Positions 1-9,404 of a stretch of 64,000 bases of DNA are shown piece after piece (within the stretch, counting starts at the first letter, position 1; each line of letters starts with the position of its first letter). The notes under the pieces were generated by a model. That model did no database searches, was not told where the DNA came from, and saw only the letters and a program-made list of their open reading frames with translations. This DNA is from Archangium violaceum. Its GTDB lineage: Bacteria; Myxococcota; Myxococcia; Myxococcales; Myxococcaceae. The stretch spans positions 9,654,001-9,718,000 of the forward strand of contig NZ_CP069396.1 in assembly GCF_016887565.1 (NCBI RefSeq), in the 5' to 3' direction. The position numbers and the translations under genes were made by a program.

Positions 1-3000
1 GTGTCGTCGAAGAGCGCGCTCGTATTCGTGCCGTCACTCGACGTGGCCTCGCCGCCCTTCGCGGTATCGCGCAGTGGCCGCGGGACATCGCCATCGGTGG
101 TGATCGAGGGCGGTGCGTCCCCGGCGCCGGTCCCCCACGCGGAGGGCGAAGGGCCCATGTCGAAGTCGAGCGTGGCGCCAGCGGTGAGCAGCGCATGCGG
201 CAGCCAGGTCTTCGTATACGCCTGCCCATTGACCTTCAGCGCCTGCACGTAGACGTTCCTCGGGCTGTTGTTCGGCGCGTTGATCGTGATGTCCTTGCCG
301 TTCTCGAGGTGGATGATCGCCCGCGTGAAGAGCGGTGAGCCGATGGCGTAGTTCTCGCTCCCCACCCCGAGCGGATAGAAGCCGAGCGCACTGAAGAGCT
401 GCCACGCCGACATCGCGCCGTTGTCCTCATCGCCGATGTAGCCCTGGCCGATGTTGCTCCCGACCCAGAGGCGCGCGAGCGCGTCACGCACCTTCTCCTG
501 CGTCTTCGCCGGCTGCCCGGCGTGGAGGTACATGTACGGGATGTGGAACGAGGGCTGGTTGCTCAGGCCAAGCTGGCCCATGCGCACATCTCGCGCCTCG
601 CGCATCTCGTGGATCACTCCGCCGTAGGAGCCGCCGAGGCTCGCGGTCTCCGGCGTGGCGAAGAACTGGTCGAGCTTCATGCCGAGCTGCGCCCTGCCAC
701 CGTACAGGTTGGCCAGGCCGAGGCCATCGTACGGCGCGTCGAAGGTGGTGTTCCAGCCGTTGGTCTCGGTGTAGTCGTGGCCCCAGATGCGCGGGTCGTA
801 CTCGTCCGCCGGCGTCGCGAACACGCCCCCCTCCGTCTTGCCCTGGAAGAACTGGATCGACGGGTCGAACAGGTTCACGTAGTTCCGCGCGCGATCGAGG
901 AAGTACTCCGCGTTCTCGACGTACTCCTGGTGACGCGGGTTGCTCGTGTCCGAGGCCAGCGCGCTCGCCATGTTCGCGATGCCGAAGTCGTTCAGATAGC
1001 CGGCCATCGCCCACGACAGGCCGTAGCCAGTCGAGGTCGGCGTATAGCCGAGGAAGATCGACGACTCGAGCCCCTTGCGCCCGACGCCACTGTTGGTCGG
1101 CAGGACCATCGCGTTGCGCAGGGCCGCGTCGTAGATCGCCTCCGCGTCGAAGTTCCGGACGCCCTTCACGTAGGCGTCGGCGAAGGCGACATCGGAGCTC
1201 GTGCCGGTCATGAGATCGGCATAGCCGGGCGAGGACCAGCGCGCGATCCAGCCGCCTTCCTTGTAGTGCTGCGCGAAGCCGTCGATCAGCTCGCCCGCGG
1301 TACCCGGCGTGAACAGTGCATAGGCCGGCCAGGTCGCCCGGTAGGTGTCCCAGAAGCCATTGTTCACGTAGATCTTGCCGCTCACGACCTTGGCGCCCGT
1401 CTGCGTGGGCGTGCTGTTGCCGACCGGCGCCGCCACCGGGCTCGCGTGCGCGTAGACGGGCGCGTCCGCCGTGCCGGTGTTCTCGAATCCCGAGTTCGGA
1501 TAGAGGAACAGCCGATACAGGTTGGAATAGATCGTGGTGAGCTGATCCTCATTGGCGCCCTGGACCTCGATGATGCCGAGCTTCTTGTCCCAGAGCTTCC
1601 GCGCGCGCGCCTTCACGTCGTCGAAGCCGTCGGCGTCCGCGATCTCGAGCGCGAGGTTCTTCCTGGCCTGCTCGACGCTGATGAGAGAGGTGGCGATGCG
1701 CATGGTCACGGTGCGGTCGTCCGCCGGGACGGTGAAGCGGAAGTAGCCGGTCACGTTCGCGCCCCCACCGTCGGGGAGCATGCCGCTCGCGGCCACCGGC
1801 CTGTCGAACGTGGCGTAGATGAAGATCCGCGTGGCCCCCACCGAGAACCCGCTGCGCGCGTCGGAGTAGCCCGTCACCACACGCGCGGCGGCGTCGAGGG
1901 TGAGCCCACCGTTGTTGTTGATGTTGTCGAAGATGAGGCTCGCGTCGTCGCCGGGGAACGTGAAGCGGAAGACAGCGGCGTGATCGGTGGGCGTCAGCTC
2001 GGCCCGGATGCCGTTGTCGAACTTCACGCCGTAGTAGTAGGGCCGTGCGAGCTCGTTCTCGTGCTGGAACGAGAGGCCGCGCGCGGTGCGGCCTGCGTTC
2101 GGCGCGTCCTTGGCCGCCGAAGGCATGACCTGGAAGCTCTGACGGTCACCCATCCACGGGCTCGGCTGGTGGCTCAGGGAGAGCGCCTGGAGCACCGGGT
2201 GGTTGTTCGCGTCGTTGCGGCGGTGGTACTCGTAGATCCAGCTCGTCGAGCCCGCGTTCGTCACCGGGGTCCAGAAGTTGAAACCATGCGGGACCGCCGT
2301 CGCGGGGAAGTTGTTGCCGCGCGAATAGCCGCCACTCGAGTTGGTGCCGCGCAGGGTGGTCACGTAATCCGACAGGTGCTCGGGCGTCGTGTGAACGGGC
2401 CTGCCCGTGATCCGCACGTCGTCGATCCAGCCGCCGAAGACGGAAACCGGCCCCCGCGGTTGGTCGTAGCCGATCAGGATGCGCTTGATCCTCTTGCCGG
2501 CGGCGACGTCACCGATGCGTGCGACCTTGTAGTTCCACTCGCCGGGGTAGAGCGTACGCGACGCCCCCTGCCCCGCCGGGCTCAGCACCGCGTGGTGCTG
2601 GTCGACGGCGTTCAGCTCGCTCAGGTAGGTGCCGTCGTCGAAGGCGAGATCGAGCGCCGCGTAGGTGCTCGGGTAGGAGGAGTCGTTCGTCGCCTCGTCG
2701 ACGAAGATCAGATACGACAGCTCCGTCGTCGGCGTGACCCGCACGTCGACGTCGAAGATCTTGTTGTAGGAGTAGCCACGGCCGTTCGCCGTGACCGCAC
2801 CCGCGAAGCGGAATGCGTGCGTGCCGGTGAACCCAGCACCGAGTTTGGCGTTCCACGAGGCGCCAGGGCCGCTGCCCACGACGCTCTTCATGTCGGTCAC
2901 CGGCGGAGGCGTGTCGTCACCATTGGAGAGCTGGAGCTCGGCGATCTGCAGGAGGCCTCCGCTGTGGTTGGCGGTGACGTTGAGCCGGTAATAGCGATAG

Positions 3001-3647
3001 GGGGTGGTGTTGGTGAACTCGTAGGTGTTGGTCTCGAAGCGGGCGGAGAACGACTCGTTGCTGCGCTGGTCGAGCACGGTCCAGCTCGTTCCGTTCTGCG
3101 AGCCTTCGAGGCGCCAGGCGGCGGGGTCGCGCTCGGGCGCGTCGTTGGCGGAGGAGATGGCGTAGCGCTTCACGGCAATGGGCTGCGCGAGCTTGCAGAA
3201 CACCCAGCCGGTGCTCGTGAACACCAGCCACTTGGAGGTCAGCTCCCCGTCGATGAGTTTGGTCGCGATCTCGTCAGGAGCGTTCTCGCCGCTCGCGAAC
3301 ACCTCGGTCACCTGATCCATGATGTTGCCGCGGATCCGCGTGTCCGGCTGCCCGGTGACCCCGGAGGACTTCTTCTGCCCCTTCGTGTCGGTCTCGACCG
3401 TGGAGATCCAGGTGGGCTGGGGATCCGTGTCCTCGAACGACGAATGGAAATCCAGGGGAGTGTCGGGTGCTCCACCATCGGTGGAGGCGTCAGGAATATC
3501 GCCCGCGTCGATGCCGGCGTCCGTCTCGATGCCAGCGTCCGCTTCGATACCAGCGTCCGCCTCGGGGGAGGGAGAAGGGCCGCAACCGATAATCGAGACA
3601 TCAACGGTGGCGAGCAGGAGTGTGAGATACAGAGTGCGAGCGGTCAT
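1..3647 (-). CDS. GH92 alpha-mannosidase lipoprotein (partial, runs off left edge)
   Basis: The minus-strand frame starting at ATG 3647 stays open to the window edge (about 1215 codons), so the C-terminus is missing. The N-terminus is a signal peptide with a lipobox ending IIGC at Cys22, followed by a low-complexity linker rich in Asp-Ala-Gly-Ile steps. Residues about 100-240 look like an F5/8 type C (discoidin) carbohydrate-binding domain. A jelly-roll-like segment typical of GH92 proteins follows (about 270-420), then the (alpha/alpha)6 catalytic region. Near residue 1070 the run GYIGDEDNGAMSAWQ followed by SALGFYP matches the conserved GH92 motif that carries the candidate catalytic acidic residues. 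Predicted role: a surface-attached, calcium-dependent exo-alpha-mannosidase attacking mannan or N-glycans, which would suit a predatory or saprophytic myxobacterium. It diverges from the aldo/keto reductase across 165 bp. The long open frame on the opposite strand is antisense and not a gene. Confidence 0.87.
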   Translation of the reverse strand, partial: MTARTLYLTLLLATVDVSIIGCGPSPSPEADAGIEADAGIETDAGIDAGDIPDASTDGGAPDTPLDFHSSFEDTDPQPTWISTVETDTKGQKKSSGVTGQPDTRIRGNIMDQVTEVFASGENAPDEIATKLIDGELTSKWLVFTSTGWVFCKLAQPIAVKRYAISSANDAPERDPAAWRLEGSQNGTSWTVLDQRSNESFSARFETNTYEFTNTTPYRYYRLNVTANHSGGLLQIAELQLSNGDDTPPPVTDMKSVVGSGPGASWNAKLGAGFTGTHAFRFAGAVTANGRGYSYNKIFDVDVRVTPTTELSYLIFVDEATNDSSYPSTYAALDLAFDDGTYLSELNAVDQHHAVLSPAGQGASRTLYPGEWNYKVARIGDVAAGKRIKRILIGYDQPRGPVSVFGGWIDDVRITGRPVHTTPEHLSDYVTTLRGTNSSGGYSRGNNFPATAVPHGFNFWTPVTNAGSTSWIYEYHRRNDANNHPVLQALSLSHQPSPWMGDRQSFQVMPSAAKDAPNAGRTARGLSFQHENELARPYYYGVKFDNGIRAELTPTDHAAVFRFTFPGDDASLIFDNINNNGGLTLDAAARVVTGYSDARSGFSVGATRIFIYATFDRPVAASGMLPDGGGANVTGYFRFTVPADDRTVTMRIATSLISVEQARKNLALEIADADGFDDVKARARKLWDKKLGIIEVQGANEDQLTTIYSNLYRLFLYPNSGFENTGTADAPVYAHASPVAAPVGNSTPTQTGAKVVSGKIYVNNGFWDTYRATWPAYALFTPGTAGELIDGFAQHYKEGGWIARWSSPGYADLMTGTSSDVAFADAYVKGVRNFDAEAIYDAALRNAMVLPTNSGVGRKGLESSIFLGYTPTSTGYGLSWAMAGYLNDFGIANMASALASDTSNPRHQEYVENAEYFLDRARNYVNLFDPSIQFFQGKTEGGVFATPADEYDPRIWGHDYTETNGWNTTFDAPYDGLGLANLYGGRAQLGMKLDQFFATPETASLGGSYGGVIHEMREARDVRMGQLGLSNQPSFHIPYMYLHAGQPAKTQEKVRDALARLWVGSNIGQGYIGDEDNGAMSAWQLFSALGFYPLGVGSENYAIGSPLFTRAIIHLENGKDITINAPNNSPRNVYVQALKVNGQAYTKTWLPHALLTAGATLDFDMGPSPSAWGTGAGDAPPSITTDGDVPRPLRDTAKGGEATSSDGTNTSALFDD

Positions 3648-3812
3648 TCGTAAGTAAACCCTTCGGGACCTTGGGGGGAGCCGTTCATCCTAGACGAAGC
3701 GCGCTTTCGGGCTCGCCGCGAAGTGCGACGGCCGCTCCGCTCATTTGACGAGCCGGGATGAGGGAAACGCATTACATCCCCGCCGCTTCTTCACGTGAGG
3801 TGGGACAAACGC

Positions 3813-4835
3813 ATGAATTACCGGATGCTGGGCCGTACGGGCCTCTATGTCTCGGAGCTGTGTTTCGGAGCGATGACGTTCGGCGGCGAGGGCTTCTGGA
3901 AGGTGGTGGGCTCCCAGGGGCAGGAGGAGGCGGACAAGCTGGTGGGCCGCTGCCTGGAGGCGGGCATCAACTTCTTCGACACCGCGGACGTCTATTCCAA
4001 CGGTGTCTCCGAGCAGCTGCTCGGCAAGGCGCTGGGAGCGCGGCGCAAGGACGTCGTGCTGGCCACCAAGGTGCGTGGACGCGCCGGCCCTGGCGTCAAC
4101 GACGTGGGCCTGTCCCGCGGCCACATCATGGACTCGGTGCACGCGAGCCTGAAGCGGCTGGGCACCGACTACATCGACCTGTACCAGATCCACGGCTACG
4201 ACGTGGCCACGCCCCTCGACGAGACCCTGCGCGCGCTCGATGACCTCGTGCGCCAGGGCAAGGTGCGCTACCTGGGCGCCTCCAACCTGGCGGCGTGGCA
4301 GCTCATGAAGGCGCTCGGCATCAGCGAGCACCGGGGCCTGTCTCGCTTCGAGTCGTTGCAGGCGTACTACAGCATCGCGGGCCGGGACCTGGAGCGCGAG
4401 CTGGTGCCGCTGATGAAGGACCAGCACGTGGGGCTGATGGTGTGGAGCCCCCTGGCCGGTGGCTTCCTAAGTGGCAAGTTCCGCCGCGACCAGCAGGGGC
4501 CCGAGGGCTCCCGGCGCGCCTCCTTCGACTTCCCACCCGTGGACCGCGAGCGCGCCTACAACGTCATCGACGTGATGGACGGCATCGCCCGGGAGCACCA
4601 GAGCTCCGTGGCGCGCGTGGCCCTGGCCTGGCTGCTTCACCAGCCCCACGTCACGACGATCATCATCGGCGCCAAGACGGCCGAGCAGCTCGAGGACAAC
4701 CTGGAGGCCCCCAAGCTGAAGCTGTCGGCCGAGCAGCTCGCCGCGCTCGACAAGGCCTCCACCCTGCCCCCGGAGTACCCGGGCTGGATGGTGCAGCGCC
4801 AGAACGAGGACCGCATCCCCAAGCCGCAGCCCTGA
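3813..4835 (+). CDS. Aldo/keto reductase
   Basis: This 340-residue protein has the aldo/keto reductase (beta/alpha)8 signature from its start (GRTGLYVSELCFGAMTFGG). The catalytic tetrad can be placed as Asp56, Tyr61, Lys86 and His127 (motifs DTADVYSNG, LATKVRG and QIHGYD). It ends with the family's cofactor region (IIIGAKTAEQLEDNLEA). It should reduce carbonyl substrates with NADPH in the cytoplasm; the substrate cannot be told. It resembles the YghZ/GSP69-like group. A GTG at 3795 is in frame, but ATG 3813 is preceded at a good distance by GAGGTGG, so I chose 3813. It stands alone, divergent from the GH92 gene. Confidence 0.92.
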   Translation: MNYRMLGRTGLYVSELCFGAMTFGGEGFWKVVGSQGQEEADKLVGRCLEAGINFFDTADVYSNGVSEQLLGKALGARRKDVVLATKVRGRAGPGVNDVGLSRGHIMDSVHASLKRLGTDYIDLYQIHGYDVATPLDETLRALDDLVRQGKVRYLGASNLAAWQLMKALGISEHRGLSRFESLQAYYSIAGRDLERELVPLMKDQHVGLMVWSPLAGGFLSGKFRRDQQGPEGSRRASFDFPPVDRERAYNVIDVMDGIAREHQSSVARVALAWLLHQPHVTTIIIGAKTAEQLEDNLEAPKLKLSAEQLAALDKASTLPPEYPGWMVQRQNEDRIPKPQP

Positions 4836-4955
4836 GCACGCCGTCCCACCCGTGAGCCGATCCGCTCGGAGTGAGACGGTGAAGCACGGCCGTCCCGAGG
4901 GAAACACCGTCGGCACGCGTGTTGCTCTTGTCGCGCCGCGTGGACGGAGGGCGGG

Positions 4956-5732
4956 ATGGAGAGGATGGCGGCGGTGGCGATGGTGGAGTGGGCGGAGTCC
5001 GCGGGCGATGGGTCGGTGAGGGAGGAGAAGGAGACGCTTCTGGAGGCGGAGAGCCCCCGGGAGCGCCTCTTCAGGTTGGGGGCGGCGGCCCTCACCGACC
5101 CGGAGCTTCTCTCCGTATTGCTGGGCTCGGGCTCGCGCACGCGGGCGCTGGCGGAAGCACTGCTCGCCACGAGCGGTGGGCTCAAGGCACTGGTGCAGAG
5201 GGATCCGCACGAGCTTTGCACACGCATGGGACCGGCGCGGACGGCGCAGCTGCTGGCGGCGCTGGAGCTGGGGCGTCGCGCCCAGCGCGTCACCGAGCGG
5301 CGGCCCCGCCTGCGCACCCCGAAGGAAATTCACGCCTACCTCGCGCCCAACCTGAGCGCGCTGCGGCGCGAGGTGTTCCACGTGCTGTGCTTCAACGCGC
5401 GCAACGTGCTGCTGCTCGATGCCCGCGTGGCCGAGGGCACCATCAACGCGTGCCCCGTGGACCCTCGCGAGGTCTTCGCCGCGGCCATCAGCTCGCGCGC
5501 CACCGCCATCGTGCTGGCCCACAACCACCCCTCGGGAGACCCGGAGCCCTCGGGGCAGGACCTGGGCCTCACCGCCCAGCTCATCGAGGCGGGCCGGGTG
5601 CTGGGCATCAAGGTGTTGGATCACGTGGTGGTGGGAGACGGGACGTACTGCTCGCTGCTCGAGCGGGGCGAGATGCCGCTGCTGGGCGCGGAGACGAGGG
5701 GACCATGGAGCATGGAAGGAGGACGTGGATGA
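4956..5732 (+). CDS. radC: RadC family JAMM-domain protein
   Basis: The 258-residue protein has the RadC layout. An N-terminal helix-hairpin-helix-like region (SPRERLFRLGAAALTDPELLSVLLGSG) is followed by an MPN/JAMM metalloprotease-like domain with the zinc motif HNHPSGDPEPSGQD starting at His189. ATG 4956 has GGAGGG seven to eleven bases upstream. The family was long called a DNA repair protein, but its biochemical role is unsettled. Its stop codon overlaps the start of the next gene (ATGATG at 5729-5734), so the two are translationally coupled. Confidence 0.9.
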   Translation: MERMAAVAMVEWAESAGDGSVREEKETLLEAESPRERLFRLGAAALTDPELLSVLLGSGSRTRALAEALLATSGGLKALVQRDPHELCTRMGPARTAQLLAALELGRRAQRVTERRPRLRTPKEIHAYLAPNLSALRREVFHVLCFNARNVLLLDARVAEGTINACPVDPREVFAAAISSRATAIVLAHNHPSGDPEPSGQDLGLTAQLIEAGRVLGIKVLDHVVVGDGTYCSLLERGEMPLLGAETRGPWSMEGGRG

Positions 5733-6034
5733 TGCTGGGAGCGGTGGGCGTGGTGGCGTGTGGCGGTGAAGCGGTGCAGGTGGAGCTGCTGGAGGACGAG
5801 GTGGCACAGGTGGTGCCCCTGGGCGGAGGCCCGGCGCGCACGGTGCCTCGCTCCACCCTCCCCTCGAATGTGCGGGAGGGAGACGTGGTGCGGGACGGCC
5901 GCCTGGATGCCGAGCTGGGAGCCCGGCTGGCCCGGGAGGTGGCCGAATGGCGGGCGCGCCTGGCCGTTCCAGTACCTATCGGGCTGGACCTCGACTCAGG
6001 AGCCTCTGGGTCGTTGACGACCGGGAAGGAGTAG
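5729..6034 (+). CDS. DUF3006-like small protein
   Basis: About 101 residues. The segment VELLEDEVAQVVPL followed by RTVPRSTLPSNVREGDVVRDGRLD matches the DUF3006 pattern (a short beta-rich domain with the phrase IPRSLLPEGVKEGDVL). A charged helix (ARLAREVAEWRARLA) follows. The function of the family is unknown. The start is ambiguous: ATG 5705 is upstream in frame, but ATG 5729/5732 sits right after AAGGAGGA and overlaps the radC stop, so I prefer 5729. A Cys near the N-terminus (VVACGG) might suggest a lipoprotein, but the preceding hydrophobic stretch is too short to be convincing. It overlaps the recQ leader. Confidence 0.6.
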   Translation: MMLGAVGVVACGGEAVQVELLEDEVAQVVPLGGGPARTVPRSTLPSNVREGDVVRDGRLDAELGARLAREVAEWRARLAVPVPIGLDLDSGASGSLTTGKE

Positions 6035-6039
6035 TGAAT

Positions 6040-8112
6040 ATGCGGCGGATGCCGGTGGCCCTGCCCTACTTCGAGCAAGCCCAGGAGGGTCTGGTCCGCC
6101 ATTTCGGCCTGAGCGAGTTCAGGCCCGGGCAGGCCCAGGTCATCAGCTCCGTGCTGAGCGGGCGCAACACCGTGGTGGTGATGCCCACCGGCGCGGGCAA
6201 GAGCCTGTGCTACCAGCTCCCCGCCATGCTGCTGCCCGGGGTGACGCTCGTCATCTCCCCCCTCATCGCGCTGATGAAGGATCAGGTGGAGCAGCTCACC
6301 GCGCGTGGCATCTCCGCCACGTTCATCAACTCGTCCCTGTCGGACATGGAGCGCGCGGACCGCATCCGCCGCATGCGCGCGGGCGACTTCAAGCTCGTCT
6401 ACGTGGCGCCCGAGCGCTTCCGCAGCCCAAGCTTCCTGGACGCCCTCACCCAGGTGGGGGTGGAGCTGCTCGCGGTGGACGAGGCCCACTGCATCTCCCA
6501 GTGGGGCCATGACTTCCGGCCGGACTACGCGCAGCTCGGACAGGTGCGCAAGCGTCTGCGCCCCCCGCGCACCGTGGCCCTCACCGCCACCGCCACCCCC
6601 GAGGTGCGCGACGACATCATCCGCTCCCTGCTGATGAAGGATCCGCAGGTGTTCGCCGAGGGCTTCGACCGGCCCAACCTCTTCCTCGAGGTGTTCGACG
6701 TGGGCGGGGACGAGGAGAAGCGCCGGGCGTGCGCGGGGCTCTCGTCCCTGGGCGGCGGCAGCGGCATCATCTACTGCTCCACCCGCAAGTCGGCGGAGAA
6801 CATGCACTCCTCGCTGCTCGAGCGGGGGGTGAACGCCATCCTCTACCACGCGGGCATGGAGGACGACGCGCGGCACCGCGCCCAGGACGAGTTCATGTCC
6901 GCCAAGGAGGCGGTGGCGGTGGCCACCAATGCCTTCGGCATGGGCATCGACAAGCCGGACATCCGCTTCGTCGCCCACGCCAACATCCCCAAGGCGGTGG
7001 AGGCCTATTACCAGGAGATCGGCCGCGCGGGCCGAGACCGGGGACCGGCCTTCGCCGCGCTCCTCTTCAACCACGCGGACGTCTACACGCAGGAGCGGCT
7101 CATCGAGAGCAACCACCCCTCCGAGGCCGTCATCTCGGACCTGTGGAACGTGCTGCGAAGCATGCCCGAGTACGACAAGGGCCAGTACGTGCTGGCCGCC
7201 CAGGTGGGCGCGAGTGAATTCGAAGTCTCCGCCGCGCTGCGCATCCTGGAGCGTGAGGGGAAGATCGAACGCGGCAGCCGCGGCGAGGGCGAGTACGGCA
7301 TCACCCTGACGGAGAAGGCAGCCCAGGCGCAGCCGCATGCCCCGGATGCCCGGAGGCTGCTGGCCTCGCTGCTGGAGACGTTCCCCGTGGGGCGCTCGGC
7401 CACCACCGAGCTGCCCATCCTCGCGCGGCGCACCGGGCTCTCCAGTGATGAGCTGCAGCACGCACTGAAGCTGTTGGAGCGGGCCGGGGCGCTGCAGGTG
7501 CGCCGTCCCTTCTCCGGGCGCACCATCCGCGCGCTGCAACAGGTGCCCTTCCGCGAGCTGGGCGTGGACCTGAGCAAGGTGCGCGAGCAGGAGCGGCGCT
7601 CCATGCTGCTGCTCAAGCGGATGACGGACTACGCCTACACGAAGCGCTGCCGGCGCGCCTTCCTGCTCCAATACTTCGGACAGCAGGACGTGGAGGCCAC
7701 CTGCGGCAACTGCGACACGTGCGCCGGGAGCCGGTTGAGGCGGCTGGAGGGGCTCGGCCGCTCCTCCACCTCCGTGTCCCGCGCCGCGCCCGCGCCAGCA
7801 CCGGGGCAGCCCAGGGGCTTCAGCGAGCTGGCCGCCACCGAGCTGCGCCGCTGGCGCAAGGAGCTCGCCCGCGAGCTGGAGATGCCTCCCTTCCTCATCT
7901 TCAATGACGAGACGCTGCGCGGGCTCGCCGCGGCCCTGCCCATCGACCGCGAGTCCTTCCTGACGGTGAAGGGCACGGGGGAGAGCCGCTGGGAGCGCTT
8001 CGGCCCCAAGGTGGTGGAGATCTGCCTCATGGCCCGAGCCGCTGGCCATGAGCCCATCCCGGTGGCCCCGGTACCGCCCCGGGTGCGCAAGGCCCGGAGC
8101 GCCCGCCGCTGA
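6040..8112 (+). CDS. recQ: ATP-dependent DNA helicase RecQ
   Basis: This 690-residue protein is a full RecQ helicase. Motif I is PTGAGKSLCYQLPA (Lys about 53), motif II is DEAHCISQWGHDFRPDY (about 147), motif III TALTATAT, and motif VI contains QEIGRAGRDR. The RQC zinc site is CRRAFLLQYFG followed by CGNCDTC, and a C-terminal HRDC domain is visible (about 580-660). It unwinds DNA 3' to 5' in recombination and fork repair, in the cytoplasm. ATG 6040 was chosen because AAGGAG lies about 9 bases upstream; GTG 6034 is possible but too close to that site. It follows radC and the DUF3006 gene almost without gaps, so the three probably form an operon. Confidence 0.94.
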   Translation: MRRMPVALPYFEQAQEGLVRHFGLSEFRPGQAQVISSVLSGRNTVVVMPTGAGKSLCYQLPAMLLPGVTLVISPLIALMKDQVEQLTARGISATFINSSLSDMERADRIRRMRAGDFKLVYVAPERFRSPSFLDALTQVGVELLAVDEAHCISQWGHDFRPDYAQLGQVRKRLRPPRTVALTATATPEVRDDIIRSLLMKDPQVFAEGFDRPNLFLEVFDVGGDEEKRRACAGLSSLGGGSGIIYCSTRKSAENMHSSLLERGVNAILYHAGMEDDARHRAQDEFMSAKEAVAVATNAFGMGIDKPDIRFVAHANIPKAVEAYYQEIGRAGRDRGPAFAALLFNHADVYTQERLIESNHPSEAVISDLWNVLRSMPEYDKGQYVLAAQVGASEFEVSAALRILEREGKIERGSRGEGEYGITLTEKAAQAQPHAPDARRLLASLLETFPVGRSATTELPILARRTGLSSDELQHALKLLERAGALQVRRPFSGRTIRALQQVPFRELGVDLSKVREQERRSMLLLKRMTDYAYTKRCRRAFLLQYFGQQDVEATCGNCDTCAGSRLRRLEGLGRSSTSVSRAAPAPAPGQPRGFSELAATELRRWRKELARELEMPPFLIFNDETLRGLAAALPIDRESFLTVKGTGESRWERFGPKVVEICLMARAAGHEPIPVAPVPPRVRKARSARR

Positions 8113-8187
8113 GGACAGGGGCCCGGGACAGGGGGTCTTCCTCGCGTCAGGGGCGGCTCCCGTGCAGAATCGGACCCGGAGACGCCC

Positions 8188-9006
8188 ATGACATCCCTTC
8201 CATCCCCGACCCTGGAGCCGCGTGTCCTCGCGCAGCGCTTCGAGCTCGCCCAGGCGGAGCAGACCGATCGAACGCCCCACCCCACTCGCGAGGGAGTCCC
8301 AGCACTCCACATCGCGGGCGGACGGGCCATCTTCTTCGGGCCGCGCTCACCTGACTCGGTGGCGATCGGCGTGGGGCTCGCGGCGCCCGTGAGCACGGAG
8401 GAGCTCGACCAGATCGAGGCCTTCCTCGGCCAGGGAGGAGGCGCCGTGCGCATCGAGCTCAACCCGTTCTGCGATCCCTCGCTCGCCGCCAGCCTGGCCA
8501 CCCGGGGCTACCGGGTCGAGCAGTTCCAGCAGGTCTGGTGGAATCAGCTCTCGCCCGTGCCGCCCCAGCTCCCCCCGGGCGTCGAGGTGCGCCCCATCCT
8601 TCCGGACGAGGAGCGCACCTGGGCCCGGCTCTTCTTCTACTCCTACGTGGGCTGGCCCGCGTTCTCCGAGGCGGACCTGGCCCCGGGGCTGGCCATCGTC
8701 CGCACCGAGGGGAACACCTGCTTCTTCGCGCTGGTGAACGGGGAGCCCCAGGCCGTGGGCGTGTTCTCCCAGACGGGGGGCGTGGCCGTGCTGTCGGGCG
8801 ATGGCATCCCCCGGCCGTTCCGCGGCAATGGGCTCCAGGTCCCGTTCGTCCAGGCCCGGCTGGCCTGGGCGGCTCAACACGGCTGCGAGCTGATGTGTGC
8901 CGCGACGGAGCCCCTGACGGCCTCGGCGCGCACCTGCGAGAAGGTGGGCTTGCGCTGCGCGTACCCCAAGCTCGTCATGGTGCGCGAGCCGGCCACCTGG
9001 GCCTGA
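8188..9006 (+). CDS. GNAT-fold N-acetyltransferase-like protein
   Basis: A 272-residue protein. Its C-terminal half carries the acetyl-CoA-binding GNAT motif A (IPRPFRGNGLQVPFVQARLAWA) and then the beta strand and helix typical of motif B (CAATEPLTASARTCEKVGLR). The N-terminal 130 residues look like a second, degenerate GNAT unit. The substrate is unknown. ATG 8188 follows a weak CGGAG. It lies 75 bp downstream of recQ on the same strand and may be cotranscribed, though a functional link is not evident. Confidence 0.75.
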   Translation: MTSLPSPTLEPRVLAQRFELAQAEQTDRTPHPTREGVPALHIAGGRAIFFGPRSPDSVAIGVGLAAPVSTEELDQIEAFLGQGGGAVRIELNPFCDPSLAASLATRGYRVEQFQQVWWNQLSPVPPQLPPGVEVRPILPDEERTWARLFFYSYVGWPAFSEADLAPGLAIVRTEGNTCFFALVNGEPQAVGVFSQTGGVAVLSGDGIPRPFRGNGLQVPFVQARLAWAAQHGCELMCAATEPLTASARTCEKVGLRCAYPKLVMVREPATWA

Positions 9007-9028
9007 GCGGGCGGGGCCTCGCCCGGGG

Positions 9029-9403
9029 TTAACGCCGGGAGGCCTGGCGCACGACGAGGCCGCGCAGCGTGCCCATGAACAGGCCCACCACCACCGCGAG
9101 CAGGAAGATGATGACGATGGTGGTGACGCCGAAGACGAGGCGCAGGCGGAACTCGGAGATCTGCCCGTTGAAGTAGGCGTCGCGCAGCGGCTGCATCAGC
9201 CCCACCAGCTCCAGCGCCCGGGCCGGCAGCGAGTCGAGCGACAACGAGAACTGCAGCAGGAAGGGGGAGCCCGGCCACAAGCGCCGCGCGCCCTCCACCA
9301 CGATGCCCACCATCAGGTAGAGCACGGAGAGCAGGAAGGCATTGCCGCCCATGATGCGCATGAGCGGCAGGGGCGGCAGCTCGGGCGGGGGGGATTGCCT
9401 CAC
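9029..9403 (-). CDS. Small two-helix membrane protein
   Basis: A 124-residue hypothetical protein with two hydrophobic segments (about 19-38, NAFLLSVLYLMVGIVVEG, and about 90-112, VFGVTTIVIIFLLAVVVGLFMG) separated by an amphipathic region. It is probably an inner-membrane protein. The GTG start lies one base after the stop of the upstream TPR gene, so it is almost certainly cotranscribed and may be that protein's membrane partner. No recognised domain. An in-frame ATG about 14 codons in is an alternative start. Confidence 0.7.
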   Translation of the reverse strand: MRQSPPPELPPLPLMRIMGGNAFLLSVLYLMVGIVVEGARRLWPGSPFLLQFSLSLDSLPARALELVGLMQPLRDAYFNGQISEFRLRLVFGVTTIVIIFLLAVVVGLFMGTLRGLVVRQASRR

Positions 9404-9404
9404 G

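Noticed and set aside
522-3653. A 1043-codon open frame on the plus strand
   Set aside because: It is antisense to the GH92 gene and its translation is rich in Arg, Val, Ala and Gly with no fold-like motif, as expected for the mirror of a high-GC gene.
4919-4955. An upstream start that would fuse the region before radC to the DUF3006 frame
   Set aside because: The frame from 4919 overlaps radC out of phase and shows antisense-like Gly/Arg/Ala content until about 5705, where the real small gene begins.
5608-8310. A 900-codon minus-strand frame across recQ
   Set aside because: recQ on the plus strand has all helicase motifs; this frame is its shadow.
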